Below, piece after piece: positions 1 to 6,988 of a DNA stretch of 9,657 bases (its first letter is position 1; every line of letters begins with the position of its first letter). The stretch covers positions 1 through 9,657 of the forward strand of contig JAJYOS010000176.1 in NCBI GenBank assembly GCA_021796055.1, in the 5' to 3' direction. Made by a program: the position numbers and the translations under genes. The notes beneath the pieces are model-generated. The model was not told where the DNA came from. It made no database searches and saw nothing but the letters and a program-made list of their open reading frames with translations. The DNA is from Bacteroidota bacterium (GTDB lineage Bacteria > Bacteroidota > Kryptoniia > Kryptoniales > JAKASW01).

Positions 1-83
1 TCGGCAACTTTCGCTTTCTGCCAACCGTCAACTTCAACGACTCCCTGCAAATTCTTCTTGAGTTCTTCAACGTTCTTAATCAT
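1..83 (-). CDS. Unidentified protein, N-terminal 27 codons only (cut by window edge)
   Basis: An open frame starts with ATG at 83-81 and runs off the left edge. A strong Shine-Dalgarno sequence, GGAGG, lies 6 nt upstream of the ATG, and a good candidate promoter (111-139) lies just before it, so I believe the gene is real. The visible residues begin MIKNVEELKK and continue to about VDGWQKAKVA. They are charged and lysine-rich, with no signal peptide and no membrane segment. Nothing in these 27 residues lets me name a family. The gene follows rsmB by 61 nt in the same direction but appears to have its own promoter. Confidence 0.7.
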   Translation of the reverse strand, partial: MIKNVEELKKNLQGVVEVDGWQKAKVA

Positions 84-110
84 TTATGCCTCCGAAATAT
101 ATTCCTTGGA

Positions 111-139
111 AAGTTATTAAAAGGGTACTTCGCATTCAA
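111..139 (-). promoter_or_regulatory. Candidate promoter for the left-edge gene
   Basis: Read on the minus strand, TTGAAT (139-134) is followed after exactly 17 nt by TAACTT (116-111), which continues as TAACTTTC. The layout matches three other promoters in this window. It begins 5 nt after the rsmB stop codon. A start point near 104 would give a leader of about 20 nt carrying the GGAGG ribosome site. The call rests on sequence only. Confidence 0.5.
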
Positions 140-144
140 CGAAA

Positions 145-1533
145 TCACCGGGCCTTTCGCATCCTTGCTGCAAAACTACCGTCCATATCGTGCCTGTGAG
201 GGAATGTCTCGATGAAACCCTCCTTCCCCACGAGCGACCTATCGACAAACTTGTCTGCCGGCTCGATCTCGAACTCCGGATGACGGTTGACAAACGACTG
301 GACGACCGCCTGATTCTCCTCAGATTCGATCGTACAGGTGCTGTAAACGAGTACGCCGTCCGGTTTCAGGAGCTTCGAAGCGCTCTCCACAATGCCGGAT
401 TGTATCTCATTGAGCAGAGCGATGTCTTCCGGCTCTCGCTTCCACTTTGAATCGGGCTTCTTTCTCATGACACCGAAGCCGGTACAAGGAGCGTCGATAA
501 GTATCTTGTCGTAGAGGATCGCGTCCGAGAATTTTGCAGCATCCGCGACGATGATTTTTACGTTGCCGTAACCCATCCGATCTACTGAATCCTGTATGAG
601 CCTCGCTCTGTTCTCGTACTTTTCCACGGCTGTAAGGTCGACCTCCCCGTTCGTGAGCTCCAGTATGTGCGTGGTCTTGCCTCCCGGCGCGGCGCACATA
701 TCGAGAATTCTCTCGCCCGGTTTCGGGTCGAGTAATTTCGAAACGATCCCTGCGCTTTCATCCTGCACCGTGAACTGACCCGTCCGAAAAGATTCAAGTT
801 CTCCGATCCTTGAAAGCCCCTCGACGTAAAAAAAGTTCGGGATGAACTGCCCACGCGTCACTTTCAATCCTTTTGCCTCAAAACTGGCGATGAGCTCGTC
901 CGGTGAAATCTTTCTCGGGTTGACCCTGATAGAGAGCTTCGGTCGTTCGTTGAGAGCGGTCAGCAGCTGTTCAGTTTCGTATACACCGAACCTGTTAACG
1001 AAGCGTCGAACGAGCCAGCCAGGAAATGAATGGACAGTCGAAAGCGCTCTCACGGCATCGTCCTCTATCGACGGATATTCCACCGTATTCAGTTTTCTAA
1101 TGGAGGTGCGGAGGATCGCGTTGACAAGGTTCGCGAGGAATTGCCCGCGCAGCTTTTTGACGAACTCGACAGCTTCGTTCACCGCCGCGGACTGAGGAAC
1201 TCTTTCGAGGAACATGATCTGGTACATCGCAATTCTAATCGCATTTTTGATGTTGATGTCCAGTTTTGTGTAGTCGCCGCGGTAAAACTGTGAGATGACA
1301 TAGTCGATGCGCATTTTCCAGCGGATGGTTCCGTTCACAAGTTCCGTCAGAAAGGATTTATCGAGCTTGCTCAGCTCGGAATTTCTCAACTCGAAATCAA
1401 GAAGTTTGTCCAGGTATGAATCTGTTCGCTCGATTCTGTTCAGGATTTTGACGGCTACCTCGCGAGCCGTTGCATAGATCACTGTCTCGGTTTCCTCACG
1501 CGGATAGGTCCTGGACCTCTTTGATTGTTCCAT
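145..1533 (-). CDS. rsmB: 16S rRNA (cytosine-967-C5)-methyltransferase RsmB
   Basis: This cytoplasmic enzyme transfers a methyl group from S-adenosylmethionine to C5 of C967 in 16S rRNA. The N-terminal part (about residues 22-150) is the NusB-like RNA-binding domain, with the recognisable stretch VPQSAAVNEAVEF at 112-124. The Rossmann methyltransferase domain follows. It contains the SAM-binding loop CAAPGGKT (280-287), the motif IV sequence DAPC (C350), and the motif VI sequence YSTCTI with the expected catalytic nucleophile C400. Near the C terminus HRHDMDGSF fits the family's substrate-side motif. At 462 aa it is slightly longer than E. coli RsmB (about 430 aa) and has about 20 extra N-terminal residues. 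The ATG at 1533 has only a weak GGGGTG ribosome site. A GTG at 1482, preceded by GAGGAA, is an alternative start that would remove most of the extension. No promoter or terminator is obvious, so it may be read through from rpmE. Confidence 0.95.
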   Translation of the reverse strand: MEQSKRSRTYPREETETVIYATAREVAVKILNRIERTDSYLDKLLDFELRNSELSKLDKSFLTELVNGTIRWKMRIDYVISQFYRGDYTKLDINIKNAIRIAMYQIMFLERVPQSAAVNEAVEFVKKLRGQFLANLVNAILRTSIRKLNTVEYPSIEDDAVRALSTVHSFPGWLVRRFVNRFGVYETEQLLTALNERPKLSIRVNPRKISPDELIASFEAKGLKVTRGQFIPNFFYVEGLSRIGELESFRTGQFTVQDESAGIVSKLLDPKPGERILDMCAAPGGKTTHILELTNGEVDLTAVEKYENRARLIQDSVDRMGYGNVKIIVADAAKFSDAILYDKILIDAPCTGFGVMRKKPDSKWKREPEDIALLNEIQSGIVESASKLLKPDGVLVYSTCTIESEENQAVVQSFVNRHPEFEIEPADKFVDRSLVGKEGFIETFPHRHDMDGSFAARMRKAR

Positions 1534-1770
1534 CTCTGCACCCCATGGTTTTCATTTGCTGCGGTTTTCGTGCTGTCCAACCAAATGCATGCCCGGTATT
1601 CTAGTCATGGTTACGACAGCGTTCTTTTCGTGACTCTTAGGTTCGTTTCTGTATCTGTCAGGAAATCTATTTCAAAAGAACTGTGAGCTCGGAAGTTCGA
1701 GGTCCGCTTTGAAGGTATCGACTGCTCCGGGTTTGCGGCGCCGGGCAATCATAGCCGGACTATCGGAGAA
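1534..1770. other. 237-nt gap between rpmE and rsmB, no convincing gene
   Basis: Downstream of rpmE and upstream of rsmB I find no tRNA, no intrinsic terminator with a T-run, and no promoter of the TTG-N20-TAnnTT type seen elsewhere in the window. The arms CTCCG (1725-1729) and CGGAG (1764-1768) enclose a GC-rich stretch with a central GGCGCC (1738-1743) and a short ATAG/CTAT pair, so some RNA folding is possible. A minus-strand frame of 26 codons (1752 to 1672) exists but has no ribosome site. A TAGAAT hexamer near 1608 has no matching -35 element. Confidence 0.5.
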
Positions 1771-1992
1771 TCACGCGCCAGCCTTTTCTTTTTTACCGTA
1801 CTTCTGCATAAACTTTTCCACGCGGCCGGCCGAATCTATGAGCTTCTGCTTTCCTGTGAAGAAAGGATGGCAGCTCGAACAAATTTCAACTTTCAGAAAT
1901 TGCCCTGGTTCCGTAGAACGGGTCTGGAATGTATTGCCGCAAACGCAAGTTACAGTCACATTATGATATTTGGGATGAATTCCGGTTCTCAT
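1771..1992 (-). CDS. rpmE: 50S ribosomal protein L31, zinc-binding type
   Basis: This is a large-subunit ribosomal protein that contacts the inter-subunit bridge and 5S rRNA region. The 73-aa length is normal for the family. The start [10 protein letters not shown] and the central [21 protein letters not shown] (family hallmark of L31, residues 30-50) identify it. Four cysteines, C16 and C18 followed by C38 and C41, make this the zinc-containing (C+) form, as opposed to the cysteine-free paralogue that many bacteria switch to under zinc starvation. The ATG at 1992 is supported by GGAG 5 nt upstream. A promoter at 2015-2043 would give the gene its own transcription start 89 nt after the aconitase stop. 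The lysine-rich C-terminal tail is usual for L31. In many bacteria the next gene is prfA. Here it is rsmB, after a 237-nt gap. Confidence 0.96.
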   Translation of the reverse strand: MRTGIHPKYHNVTVTCVCGNTFQTRSTEPGQFLKVEICSSCHPFFTGKQKLIDSAGRVEKFMQKYGKKEKAGA

Positions 1993-2014
1993 TTTTTCTC
2001 CTATTTACGCATTA

Positions 2015-2043
2015 AATCTATGAAAATGGCCAATAAATTCCAA
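2015..2043 (-). promoter_or_regulatory. Candidate rpmE promoter
   Basis: On the minus strand TTGGAA (2043-2038, preceded by T, so TTTG) is followed after 17 nt by TAGATT (2020-2015), continuing as TAGATTTA. It sits in the 89-nt gap between aconitase and L31. The expected start near 2008 leaves a short leader of about 15 nt containing the GGAG ribosome site. The call rests on sequence pattern only. Confidence 0.45.
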
Positions 2044-2081
2044 ATAACGCCGAGTTTCCCCTGTTTCAGAGGTTCACTCCC

Positions 2082-4793
2082 TTATCTCTTGAGCATTTGT
2101 CTCAAAACAGTCTGGAGAATTCCTCCGTTCTTGAAGTAGTCGACGTCGACGTGACTGTCGAGACGAGCCATAGCGTCGAATCTTGTCGTCTTTCCGTTTG
2201 CCTCAACGGCTGTGACTGTAAGCATCTTGTGCGGGATCAGGTTCTCGCTTATGCCGGAAATGTTGAACACCTCTCTGCCTGTCAAATGCAACGAGGCTGC
2301 GTTCTCTCCCTCCTTGAATTGCAGCGGGAGGACGCCCAATCCGACAAGGTTACTCCGGTGAATCCTTTCATAGCTTTCTGCGATGACGGCTTTGACTCCG
2401 AGCAACAAAGTGCCCTTGGCTGCCCAATCGCGCGAGCTTCCGCTGCCGTATTCCTTCCCCGCGATGATGATGAGCGGGATTTTCTCGGACTTATACTTCA
2501 TAGCGGCGTCGTATATCCACATCTTCTCTTCGTCCGGCAGGTGAACGGTCCAACTCCCTTCTGTGCCCGGCACAAGCAGATTCTTCAAACGGATGTTGCC
2601 GAAGGTACCGCGCATCATCACCTCGTGATTTCCCCTCCGCGACCCGTAAGAGTTAAAATCTTTGGGTTGAACACCGTGCTCGATGAGATATCTCCCCGCA
2701 GGACCGCCAGCCTGAATGGACCCGGCAGGTGAAATGTGATCAGTGGTAACCGAGTCGCCCATCAATGCAAGAACTCTCGCACCTTTCACGTCCATGACGG
2801 CAGGAGGCTCAAGGGGGAGATCCTTAAAGAAAGGTGGTTCCTGGATGTATGTCGAAGCGGGGTCCCAATTGTAGCTGCTTCCCTCCGGGACGTTCAATGT
2901 CCGCCATCTTTCGTCGCCGTCGAAGACATGCGCGTAACGCGCTTTGTACATCTCGGGCCTGATCGACTTCCTCAACACTTCGTTTATCTCATGCTGTGTC
3001 GGCCACACGTCCTTCAGGAAGACAGGCTTACCGTCTTTCCCTGTTCCGATCGGCTCGCTAGTCGGATCGAAGTCAACCCTACCGGCGAGCGCAAATGCCA
3101 CGACAAGCGGCGGCGAGGCAAGGTAGCTTGCTTTCGCGTGAGGATTGATTCGCCCCTCGAAGTTCCTGTTTCCGCTCAGGACAGCTGCCGCGACAAGGCT
3201 CCCTTTCTCAATCGCAGATGAAATCTCTTCGTCCAGCGGCCCGCTGTTTCCTATGCATGTAGTACACCCGAACCCGACGAGGTTGAACTTGAGGTCCTCC
3301 AACGGCTTGAGCAAGCCGGCGTCCTTAAGATAATCCATAACAACCTGAGAGCCGGGAGCAAGGCTCGTCTTGACCCACGGCTTGGGCTTTAGCCCGTATT
3401 TTTCAACGGCCTTCCTGGCGAGCAGGCCGGCAGCAACGAGAACACCGGGATTTGATGTATTGGTACAGCTGGTTATTGCCGCGATCACGACCGAACCGTG
3501 ATGCATTTCGAACGATACTCCGTTCTTCTTAACAGTGATACTCTTCGGGACATCCTCCTGCTTCACCCCAAAGCCGCGGTCCGCCGTCGAAGACACCAGT
3601 GATTTGGCAAAAGACGTTTTAGTTTCGCGGAGAGGGACGCGGTCCTGGGGTCTCTTTGGCCCGGCAATGCTGGGCACAATTCCGCTCATGTCTACTTCAA
3701 CTACGTCACTGTACAGTGGCTCAGGCTTGTCCTTGCTCCAGAAGAGTTCCTGCTCCTTACAGTAAGCCTCCACCACTGAAATCTGTTCATCCCTGCGTCC
3801 GGTCAACTTCAAATACCTCACTGTCTCCTGGTCAACCGGGAAGAATCCCATCGTCGCTCCGTATTCGGGCGACATGTTGCTGATTGTCGCACGGTCAGGA
3901 AGAGTCAGATTGCCTATTCCCTCACCGAAGTATTCAACGATCTTTCCCACGACACCCTTCTTGCGAAGGATCTGTGTAATTGTAAGGACAAGGTCCGTAG
4001 CGGTCGCACCTTCCGGCAGTTCTCCTTTAAGTTTAACGCCGACAACTTCCGGCGTGAGCATAAAGTAAGGCTGTCCGAGCATGACCGCTTCCGCTTCTAT
4101 ACCGCCTACCCCCCACCCAAAAACGCCGAGTCCATTGACCATAGTCGTGTGGGAATCCGTGCCTACGAGTGAGTCGGGGAATGCCCTCTTTTCACCGCCC
4201 TGCTCTCGTGTCTCAACGACCCTGGCGAGATACTCCAGGTTAACCTGATGGACTATACCGGTGTCGGGAGGAACAACGTCAAAACTCCTGAAGGCTTTCT
4301 GACCCCATCGGAGGAGCTTATAACGCTCGATGTTTCTCTTGAACTCAAGTTCAGCATTGAAGAGGAAAGCATCATCGGTGCCGGATTTGTCCACCTGAAC
4401 GGAGTGGTCTATAACCAACTCGGACGGAATAAGGGGGTTAATCCTTGCGGTGTCGCCATTCCTCCGCTTAACTTCGCTTCTCATGGCCGCAAGATCGACG
4501 ACGGCCGGAACACCTGTGAAATCCTGGAGAAGCACACGCGCAGGCATAAAGGCAATTTCTTTCTCGGGGAGCCGCTTGCCGTCCCAGTTCAGCAGGGCTT
4601 CCACGTCCGATGCGGACACGATTCTGCCGTCTTCATATCTCAGCAAGTTCTCCAACAATATTCTAATGGAATACGGGAGTTTGAATATGTCGTAGTTCTG
4701 TTTGTTCAACGCGGGAAGGTGGAAAATCTTGAAATTTGAATTCTGGATTTTGAGATCTTTTTTCGTAGAGAATGAGTTTGTTGAAGCAGCCAT
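2082..4793 (-). CDS. acnA: Aconitate hydratase, AcnA/IRP1 type
   Basis: This enzyme isomerises citrate to isocitrate through cis-aconitate in the TCA cycle, using a [4Fe-4S] cluster in the cytoplasm. The three cluster ligands are visible as C443 in [10 protein letters not shown] and C510 and C513 in [14 protein letters not shown]. Other family signatures are [23 protein letters not shown] (starting at 209), [13 protein letters not shown] (679-691), the swivel-domain sequence [16 protein letters not shown] (716-731), and the active-site loop [13 protein letters not shown] (782-794). At 903 aa it matches AcnA/IRP1 rather than AcnB or mitochondrial aconitase, with a slightly extended N terminus. 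The ATG at 4793 has GGAG 8 nt upstream. The gene stands between the glnA terminator and rpmE and has a candidate promoter at 4833-4861. It supplies the step between the citrate synthase and isocitrate dehydrogenase encoded upstream. I see no iron-regulatory element or clear terminator after it. Confidence 0.97.
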   Translation of the reverse strand: MAASTNSFSTKKDLKIQNSNFKIFHLPALNKQNYDIFKLPYSIRILLENLLRYEDGRIVSASDVEALLNWDGKRLPEKEIAFMPARVLLQDFTGVPAVVDLAAMRSEVKRRNGDTARINPLIPSELVIDHSVQVDKSGTDDAFLFNAELEFKRNIERYKLLRWGQKAFRSFDVVPPDTGIVHQVNLEYLARVVETREQGGEKRAFPDSLVGTDSHTTMVNGLGVFGWGVGGIEAEAVMLGQPYFMLTPEVVGVKLKGELPEGATATDLVLTITQILRKKGVVGKIVEYFGEGIGNLTLPDRATISNMSPEYGATMGFFPVDQETVRYLKLTGRRDEQISVVEAYCKEQELFWSKDKPEPLYSDVVEVDMSGIVPSIAGPKRPQDRVPLRETKTSFAKSLVSSTADRGFGVKQEDVPKSITVKKNGVSFEMHHGSVVIAAITSCTNTSNPGVLVAAGLLARKAVEKYGLKPKPWVKTSLAPGSQVVMDYLKDAGLLKPLEDLKFNLVGFGCTTCIGNSGPLDEEISSAIEKGSLVAAAVLSGNRNFEGRINPHAKASYLASPPLVVAFALAGRVDFDPTSEPIGTGKDGKPVFLKDVWPTQHEINEVLRKSIRPEMYKARYAHVFDGDERWRTLNVPEGSSYNWDPASTYIQEPPFFKDLPLEPPAVMDVKGARVLALMGDSVTTDHISPAGSIQAGGPAGRYLIEHGVQPKDFNSYGSRRGNHEVMMRGTFGNIRLKNLLVPGTEGSWTVHLPDEEKMWIYDAAMKYKSEKIPLIIIAGKEYGSGSSRDWAAKGTLLLGVKAVIAESYERIHRSNLVGLGVLPLQFKEGENAASLHLTGREVFNISGISENLIPHKMLTVTAVEANGKTTRFDAMARLDSHVDVDYFKNGGILQTVLRQMLKR

Positions 4794-4832
4794 TGCGATT
4801 ACTCCGTTTATGTCACGTTAGAATGTAGAAGA

Positions 4833-4861
4833 AACTTAATTAAAGGAGGGAATCGGTTCAA
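4833..4861 (-). promoter_or_regulatory. Candidate aconitase promoter
   Basis: On the minus strand TTGAAC (4861-4856) is followed after exactly 17 nt by TAAGTT (4838-4833), continuing as TAAGTTTC. The -35 hexamer lies 3 nt beyond the T-run of the glnA terminator. A start near 4826 would give a leader of roughly 33 nt with GGAG ahead of the acnA ATG. The call rests on pattern and placement. Confidence 0.5.
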
Positions 4862-4864
4862 TGG

Positions 4865-4892
4865 AAAGAAAAAGGCCGCCACACGGCGGCCT
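4865..4892 (-). terminator. Intrinsic terminator of the lrp-glnA unit
   Basis: On the minus strand AGGCCGCC, the loop GTGT and GGCGGCCT form a perfect 8-bp GC-rich stem (4892-4873), followed by a T-run interrupted once (TTTTCTTT). It starts 28 nt after the glnA stop codon. On the plus strand the stem is not followed by a T-run, so it works in one direction. Confidence 0.9.
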
Positions 4893-4920
4893 GACAAATG
4901 ATGATCTAATGGGCTTTCAA

Positions 4921-6357
4921 TCAAATATCATAGTAAAGCATGAATTCGTACGGGTGCGGCCTGAGGGCGACCTGCTTCACTTCATTGGTCATCTTGTATT
5001 TGATCCAAAGGCTCACCAGTTCTTCAGTGAACACATCTCCGCGGAGAAGAAACTCGTGGTCACGCTCGAGCGCCTTCAGCGACTCTTCGAGAGAACCGGG
5101 AGTCGAGGGGACATTCCTCAGCTCTTCCGGAGACAGATCGTATATGTCTTTGTCCAGCGGTTCACCCGGATCGATCTTGTTGATGATTCCGTCAATACCT
5201 GCCATCAGGAGAGCCGGGAATGCAAGGTAAGGGTTTGTCGAGGGATCGGGCACTCTGAACTCTACGCGCTTTGCCTTAGGGTTTTTGGAATACATCGGTA
5301 TTCTTACCGAGGCAGATCTGTTTCGCTGGCTGTACGCGAGATTCACAGGCGCCTCAAAGCCGGGCACAAGCCTGTGATATGAGTTGGTAGTTGGATTCGT
5401 GATCGCGCAAAGAGCAGGAGCATGTTTCAGCAATCCACCGATGTAGTACAAAGCCATTTCACTCAGGTTCGCGTAGCCATTCCCGTAGAACAAAGGCTTA
5501 CCGGATTTCCATAGACTCTGGTGGACATGCATTCCTGACCCGTTGTCCCCGAACAGTGGCTTGGGCATGAACGTCACGGTCTTCGCGTGTTTCGCCGCAA
5601 TATTCTTAGTGATGTACTTATATGTCATGAGATTGTCTGCCATCCTGGTAAGGGTGGAGAATCGCATGTCAATCTCGGTCTGCCCTGCCGTGGCCACTTC
5701 ATGGTGATGTACCTCGACATCGATTCCAACCTTCTTCATGGTCAGCACCATTTCTGATCTTATATCCTGGAGACTGTCCACAGGAGCGACGGGGAAATAT
5801 CCTTCCTTGCTGCGCGGGCGATAGCCGAGATTCTTCTTGTCGTTGCTGCCACTGTTCCAGATTCCCTCATCAGAGTCTATCTCGTAGAAACCTGTATTCA
5901 TTGTCTGGGCGAACCTGACGTTGTCGAATATGAAGAATTCCGCCTCCGGACCGAAGTAGGCCGAATCGGCAAGACCGGTGGAGCGCACGTATGCCTCAGC
6001 CTTGTGGGCAATAAAGCGTGGATCACGCCTGTATGGCTCGCCGGTAATCGGATCCTTGACGTCGCAAATTATATTTATCGTCTTATGTGCGGTAAACGGA
6101 TCGATGAAAAACTCTTTGGGATCCGGGATCAACACCATGTCGCTTTCCTGTATCGCCTGGAACCCGCGAATGCTGGATCCATCGAAACCCACCCCTTCGT
6201 CAAAAGAACCGGTGGTGAGTTCAGATGGGAGTATCGAGAAATGCTGCCATTGTCCGGGGATGTCAGTGAATCTTAAATCAACAATCTCAACTCCGCTGTC
6301 CTTGATAAACTTCAGCAGTTTATCGATTTCAGTAGCAGACTTGGCAACTTTTGCCAT
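4921..6357 (-). CDS. glnA: Type I glutamine synthetase (GSI, beta-like)
   Basis: This enzyme forms glutamine from glutamate, ammonia and ATP in the cytoplasm as a dodecamer, the main entry point for ammonia. The beta-grasp N-terminal domain carries [17 protein letters not shown] (26-42) and the loop [10 protein letters not shown] (57-66). The catalytic domain shows GPEAEFF (136-142), the ATP-binding [16 protein letters not shown] (266-281), [18 protein letters not shown] (321-338, including the flap glutamate) and NRSASVRIP (346-354). At 478 aa it is close to the E. coli enzyme. Y406 in DIYDLSPEE aligns with the tyrosine that GlnE adenylylates in enterobacteria (NLYDLPPEE), which points to the GSI-beta class, although no glnE is in view. 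The ATG at 6357 has AGGAGG 5 nt upstream. The gene follows the Lrp regulator by 15 nt and ends at a strong terminator, so the two form an operon. Confidence 0.97.
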   Translation of the reverse strand: MAKVAKSATEIDKLLKFIKDSGVEIVDLRFTDIPGQWQHFSILPSELTTGSFDEGVGFDGSSIRGFQAIQESDMVLIPDPKEFFIDPFTAHKTINIICDVKDPITGEPYRRDPRFIAHKAEAYVRSTGLADSAYFGPEAEFFIFDNVRFAQTMNTGFYEIDSDEGIWNSGSNDKKNLGYRPRSKEGYFPVAPVDSLQDIRSEMVLTMKKVGIDVEVHHHEVATAGQTEIDMRFSTLTRMADNLMTYKYITKNIAAKHAKTVTFMPKPLFGDNGSGMHVHQSLWKSGKPLFYGNGYANLSEMALYYIGGLLKHAPALCAITNPTTNSYHRLVPGFEAPVNLAYSQRNRSASVRIPMYSKNPKAKRVEFRVPDPSTNPYLAFPALLMAGIDGIINKIDPGEPLDKDIYDLSPEELRNVPSTPGSLEESLKALERDHEFLLRGDVFTEELVSLWIKYKMTNEVKQVALRPHPYEFMLYYDI

Positions 6358-6372
6358 TTGTTCCTCCTAGGA

Positions 6373-6846
6373 TTAATTGTGTTGGGTTTTCAGTACTGTA
6401 GACTCTTTGATTGTAGACAGGACAACGCTTGTCTTGGTGGCTAGCACACCCGGCCACGACTGTATTCTCGACAACAACTTTTCGAGCGCGTTTGTATCGT
6501 CGGCACGGACTTTCAGAAGGTGAGAGCCTTCCCCGGTCACGGAATGACACTCCAAAATTTCTTCAGTCTCCCTTGCCCGTTCCATGAACATTTGATAGTG
6601 CTTGCTTGAATCGATCGAGACGGTGATAAAGGCTGTAATGTCTTTGCCCAGGCGTTTGGCGTCGAGGATTGCCGTATACCCCCTGATAACTCCTCTCTCT
6701 TCGAGCTTCTGAATGCGCTCGGAGATAGTCGGGATGGTCAAGCCGAGCTGTTGAGCCATTTCATTCAGCTTTGTCCTGGCGTTTTTCTGGAGTATCTCCA
6801 GAAGCCGATGATCGATCGGGTCGAGTTTCTTGTCAGTTGTTAGCAT
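6373..6846 (-). CDS. Lrp/AsnC-family transcriptional regulator
   Basis: This is a small DNA-binding regulator of the feast/famine family, which usually senses an amino acid. Residues about 9-58 form the winged helix-turn-helix (LDPIDHRLLEILQKNAR opening, then TIPTISERIQKLEERGVI with the recognition helix). Residues about 68-145 form the RAM ligand-binding and oligomerisation domain, with VTGEGSHLLKVRADD (103-117) at the effector-loop position. At 157 aa the length is typical. The ATG at 6846 lacks a good ribosome site, so translation may be modest. It is the first gene of a two-gene unit with glnA, 15 nt apart, and a perfect TTGACA promoter and a dyad lie upstream. Self-regulation and control of glnA are therefore likely, but this is inference. 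The ligand is unknown. Glutamine, glutamate or a branched-chain amino acid are the obvious candidates. Confidence 0.93.
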   Translation of the reverse strand: MLTTDKKLDPIDHRLLEILQKNARTKLNEMAQQLGLTIPTISERIQKLEERGVIRGYTAILDAKRLGKDITAFITVSIDSSKHYQMFMERARETEEILECHSVTGEGSHLLKVRADDTNALEKLLSRIQSWPGVLATKTSVVLSTIKESTVLKTQHN

Positions 6847-6855
6847 ATATTCACT

Positions 6856-6886
6856 GGGTATCTAATTAAATTAAGATTTACGACCC
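6856..6886. promoter_or_regulatory. Candidate Lrp-type operator, or leader hairpin, before the lrp-glnA unit
   Basis: On the plus strand GGGT (6856-6859) and ACCC (6883-6886) form the outer arms, and ATCT (6860-6863) and AGAT (6874-6877) the inner arms, around the purely A/T centre AATTAAATTA. The inner 18-bp element resembles Lrp/AsnC sites, which are short dyads with an A/T-rich core. It begins at the predicted start point and covers the leader, where a bound regulator would block transcription. The same bases could also form a bulged RNA hairpin in the leader. Confidence 0.4.
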
Positions 6887-6889
6887 AAT

Positions 6890-6918
6890 AAGTTAAAATA
6901 ATAAAACCGCCTTGTCAA
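6890..6918 (-). promoter_or_regulatory. Promoter of the lrp-glnA unit
   Basis: On the minus strand a perfect TTGACA (6918-6913) is followed after 17 nt by TAACTT (6895-6890). The spacer is A/T-rich in its second half. The -35 element lies 4 nt past the T-run of the icd terminator. The expected start is near 6883, giving a leader of about 37 nt before the regulator's ATG. Confidence 0.6.
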
Positions 6919-6922
6919 GCAC

Positions 6923-6951
6923 AAAATAAAAAAGGCGGCATTACGCCGCCT
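6923..6951 (-). terminator. Intrinsic terminator of the gltA-HIT-icd unit
   Basis: On the minus strand AGGCGGC, the loop GTAAT and GCCGCCT form a perfect 7-bp stem (6951-6933). It is followed by six T, an A and four T (down to 6923). It lies 37 nt after the icd stop codon. The plus strand has no T-run after the stem, so termination is for the minus strand only. Confidence 0.93.
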
Positions 6952-6988
6952 GCTTTCCCAGATATTCGAATAAAAGTTATGGAGCGGT

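Noticed and set aside
1685..1710. TTCGAGG on the plus strand, like a tRNA T-loop
   Set aside because: The flanking bases do not pair as a T-arm, and no acceptor stem or anticodon arm can be built around it.
1672..1752. Minus-strand frame of 26 codons between rpmE and rsmB (starts MIARRRKPGA)
   Set aside because: It has no ribosome site, no recognisable motif and a length easily reached by chance.
2054..2070. Short hairpin after aconitase (minus strand CCTCTG-AAA-CAGGGG) as a terminator
   Set aside because: The stem has only six pairs including a wobble and is followed by AAACTCGG with no T-run, so it is not a credible intrinsic terminator.
2097..2732. Plus-strand open frame of 211 codons opposite the end of aconitase
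   Set aside because: It is antisense to conserved aconitase sequence and has no recognisable domain or ribosome site.
4861..5382. Plus-strand frame with an AAAGGAGG-like site upstream of its ATG
   Set aside because: The spacing to the ATG is about 11 nt, the first codons are the glnA terminator stem, and the rest is antisense to the conserved C terminus of glutamine synthetase. The purine run is part of the acnA promoter spacer on the other strand.
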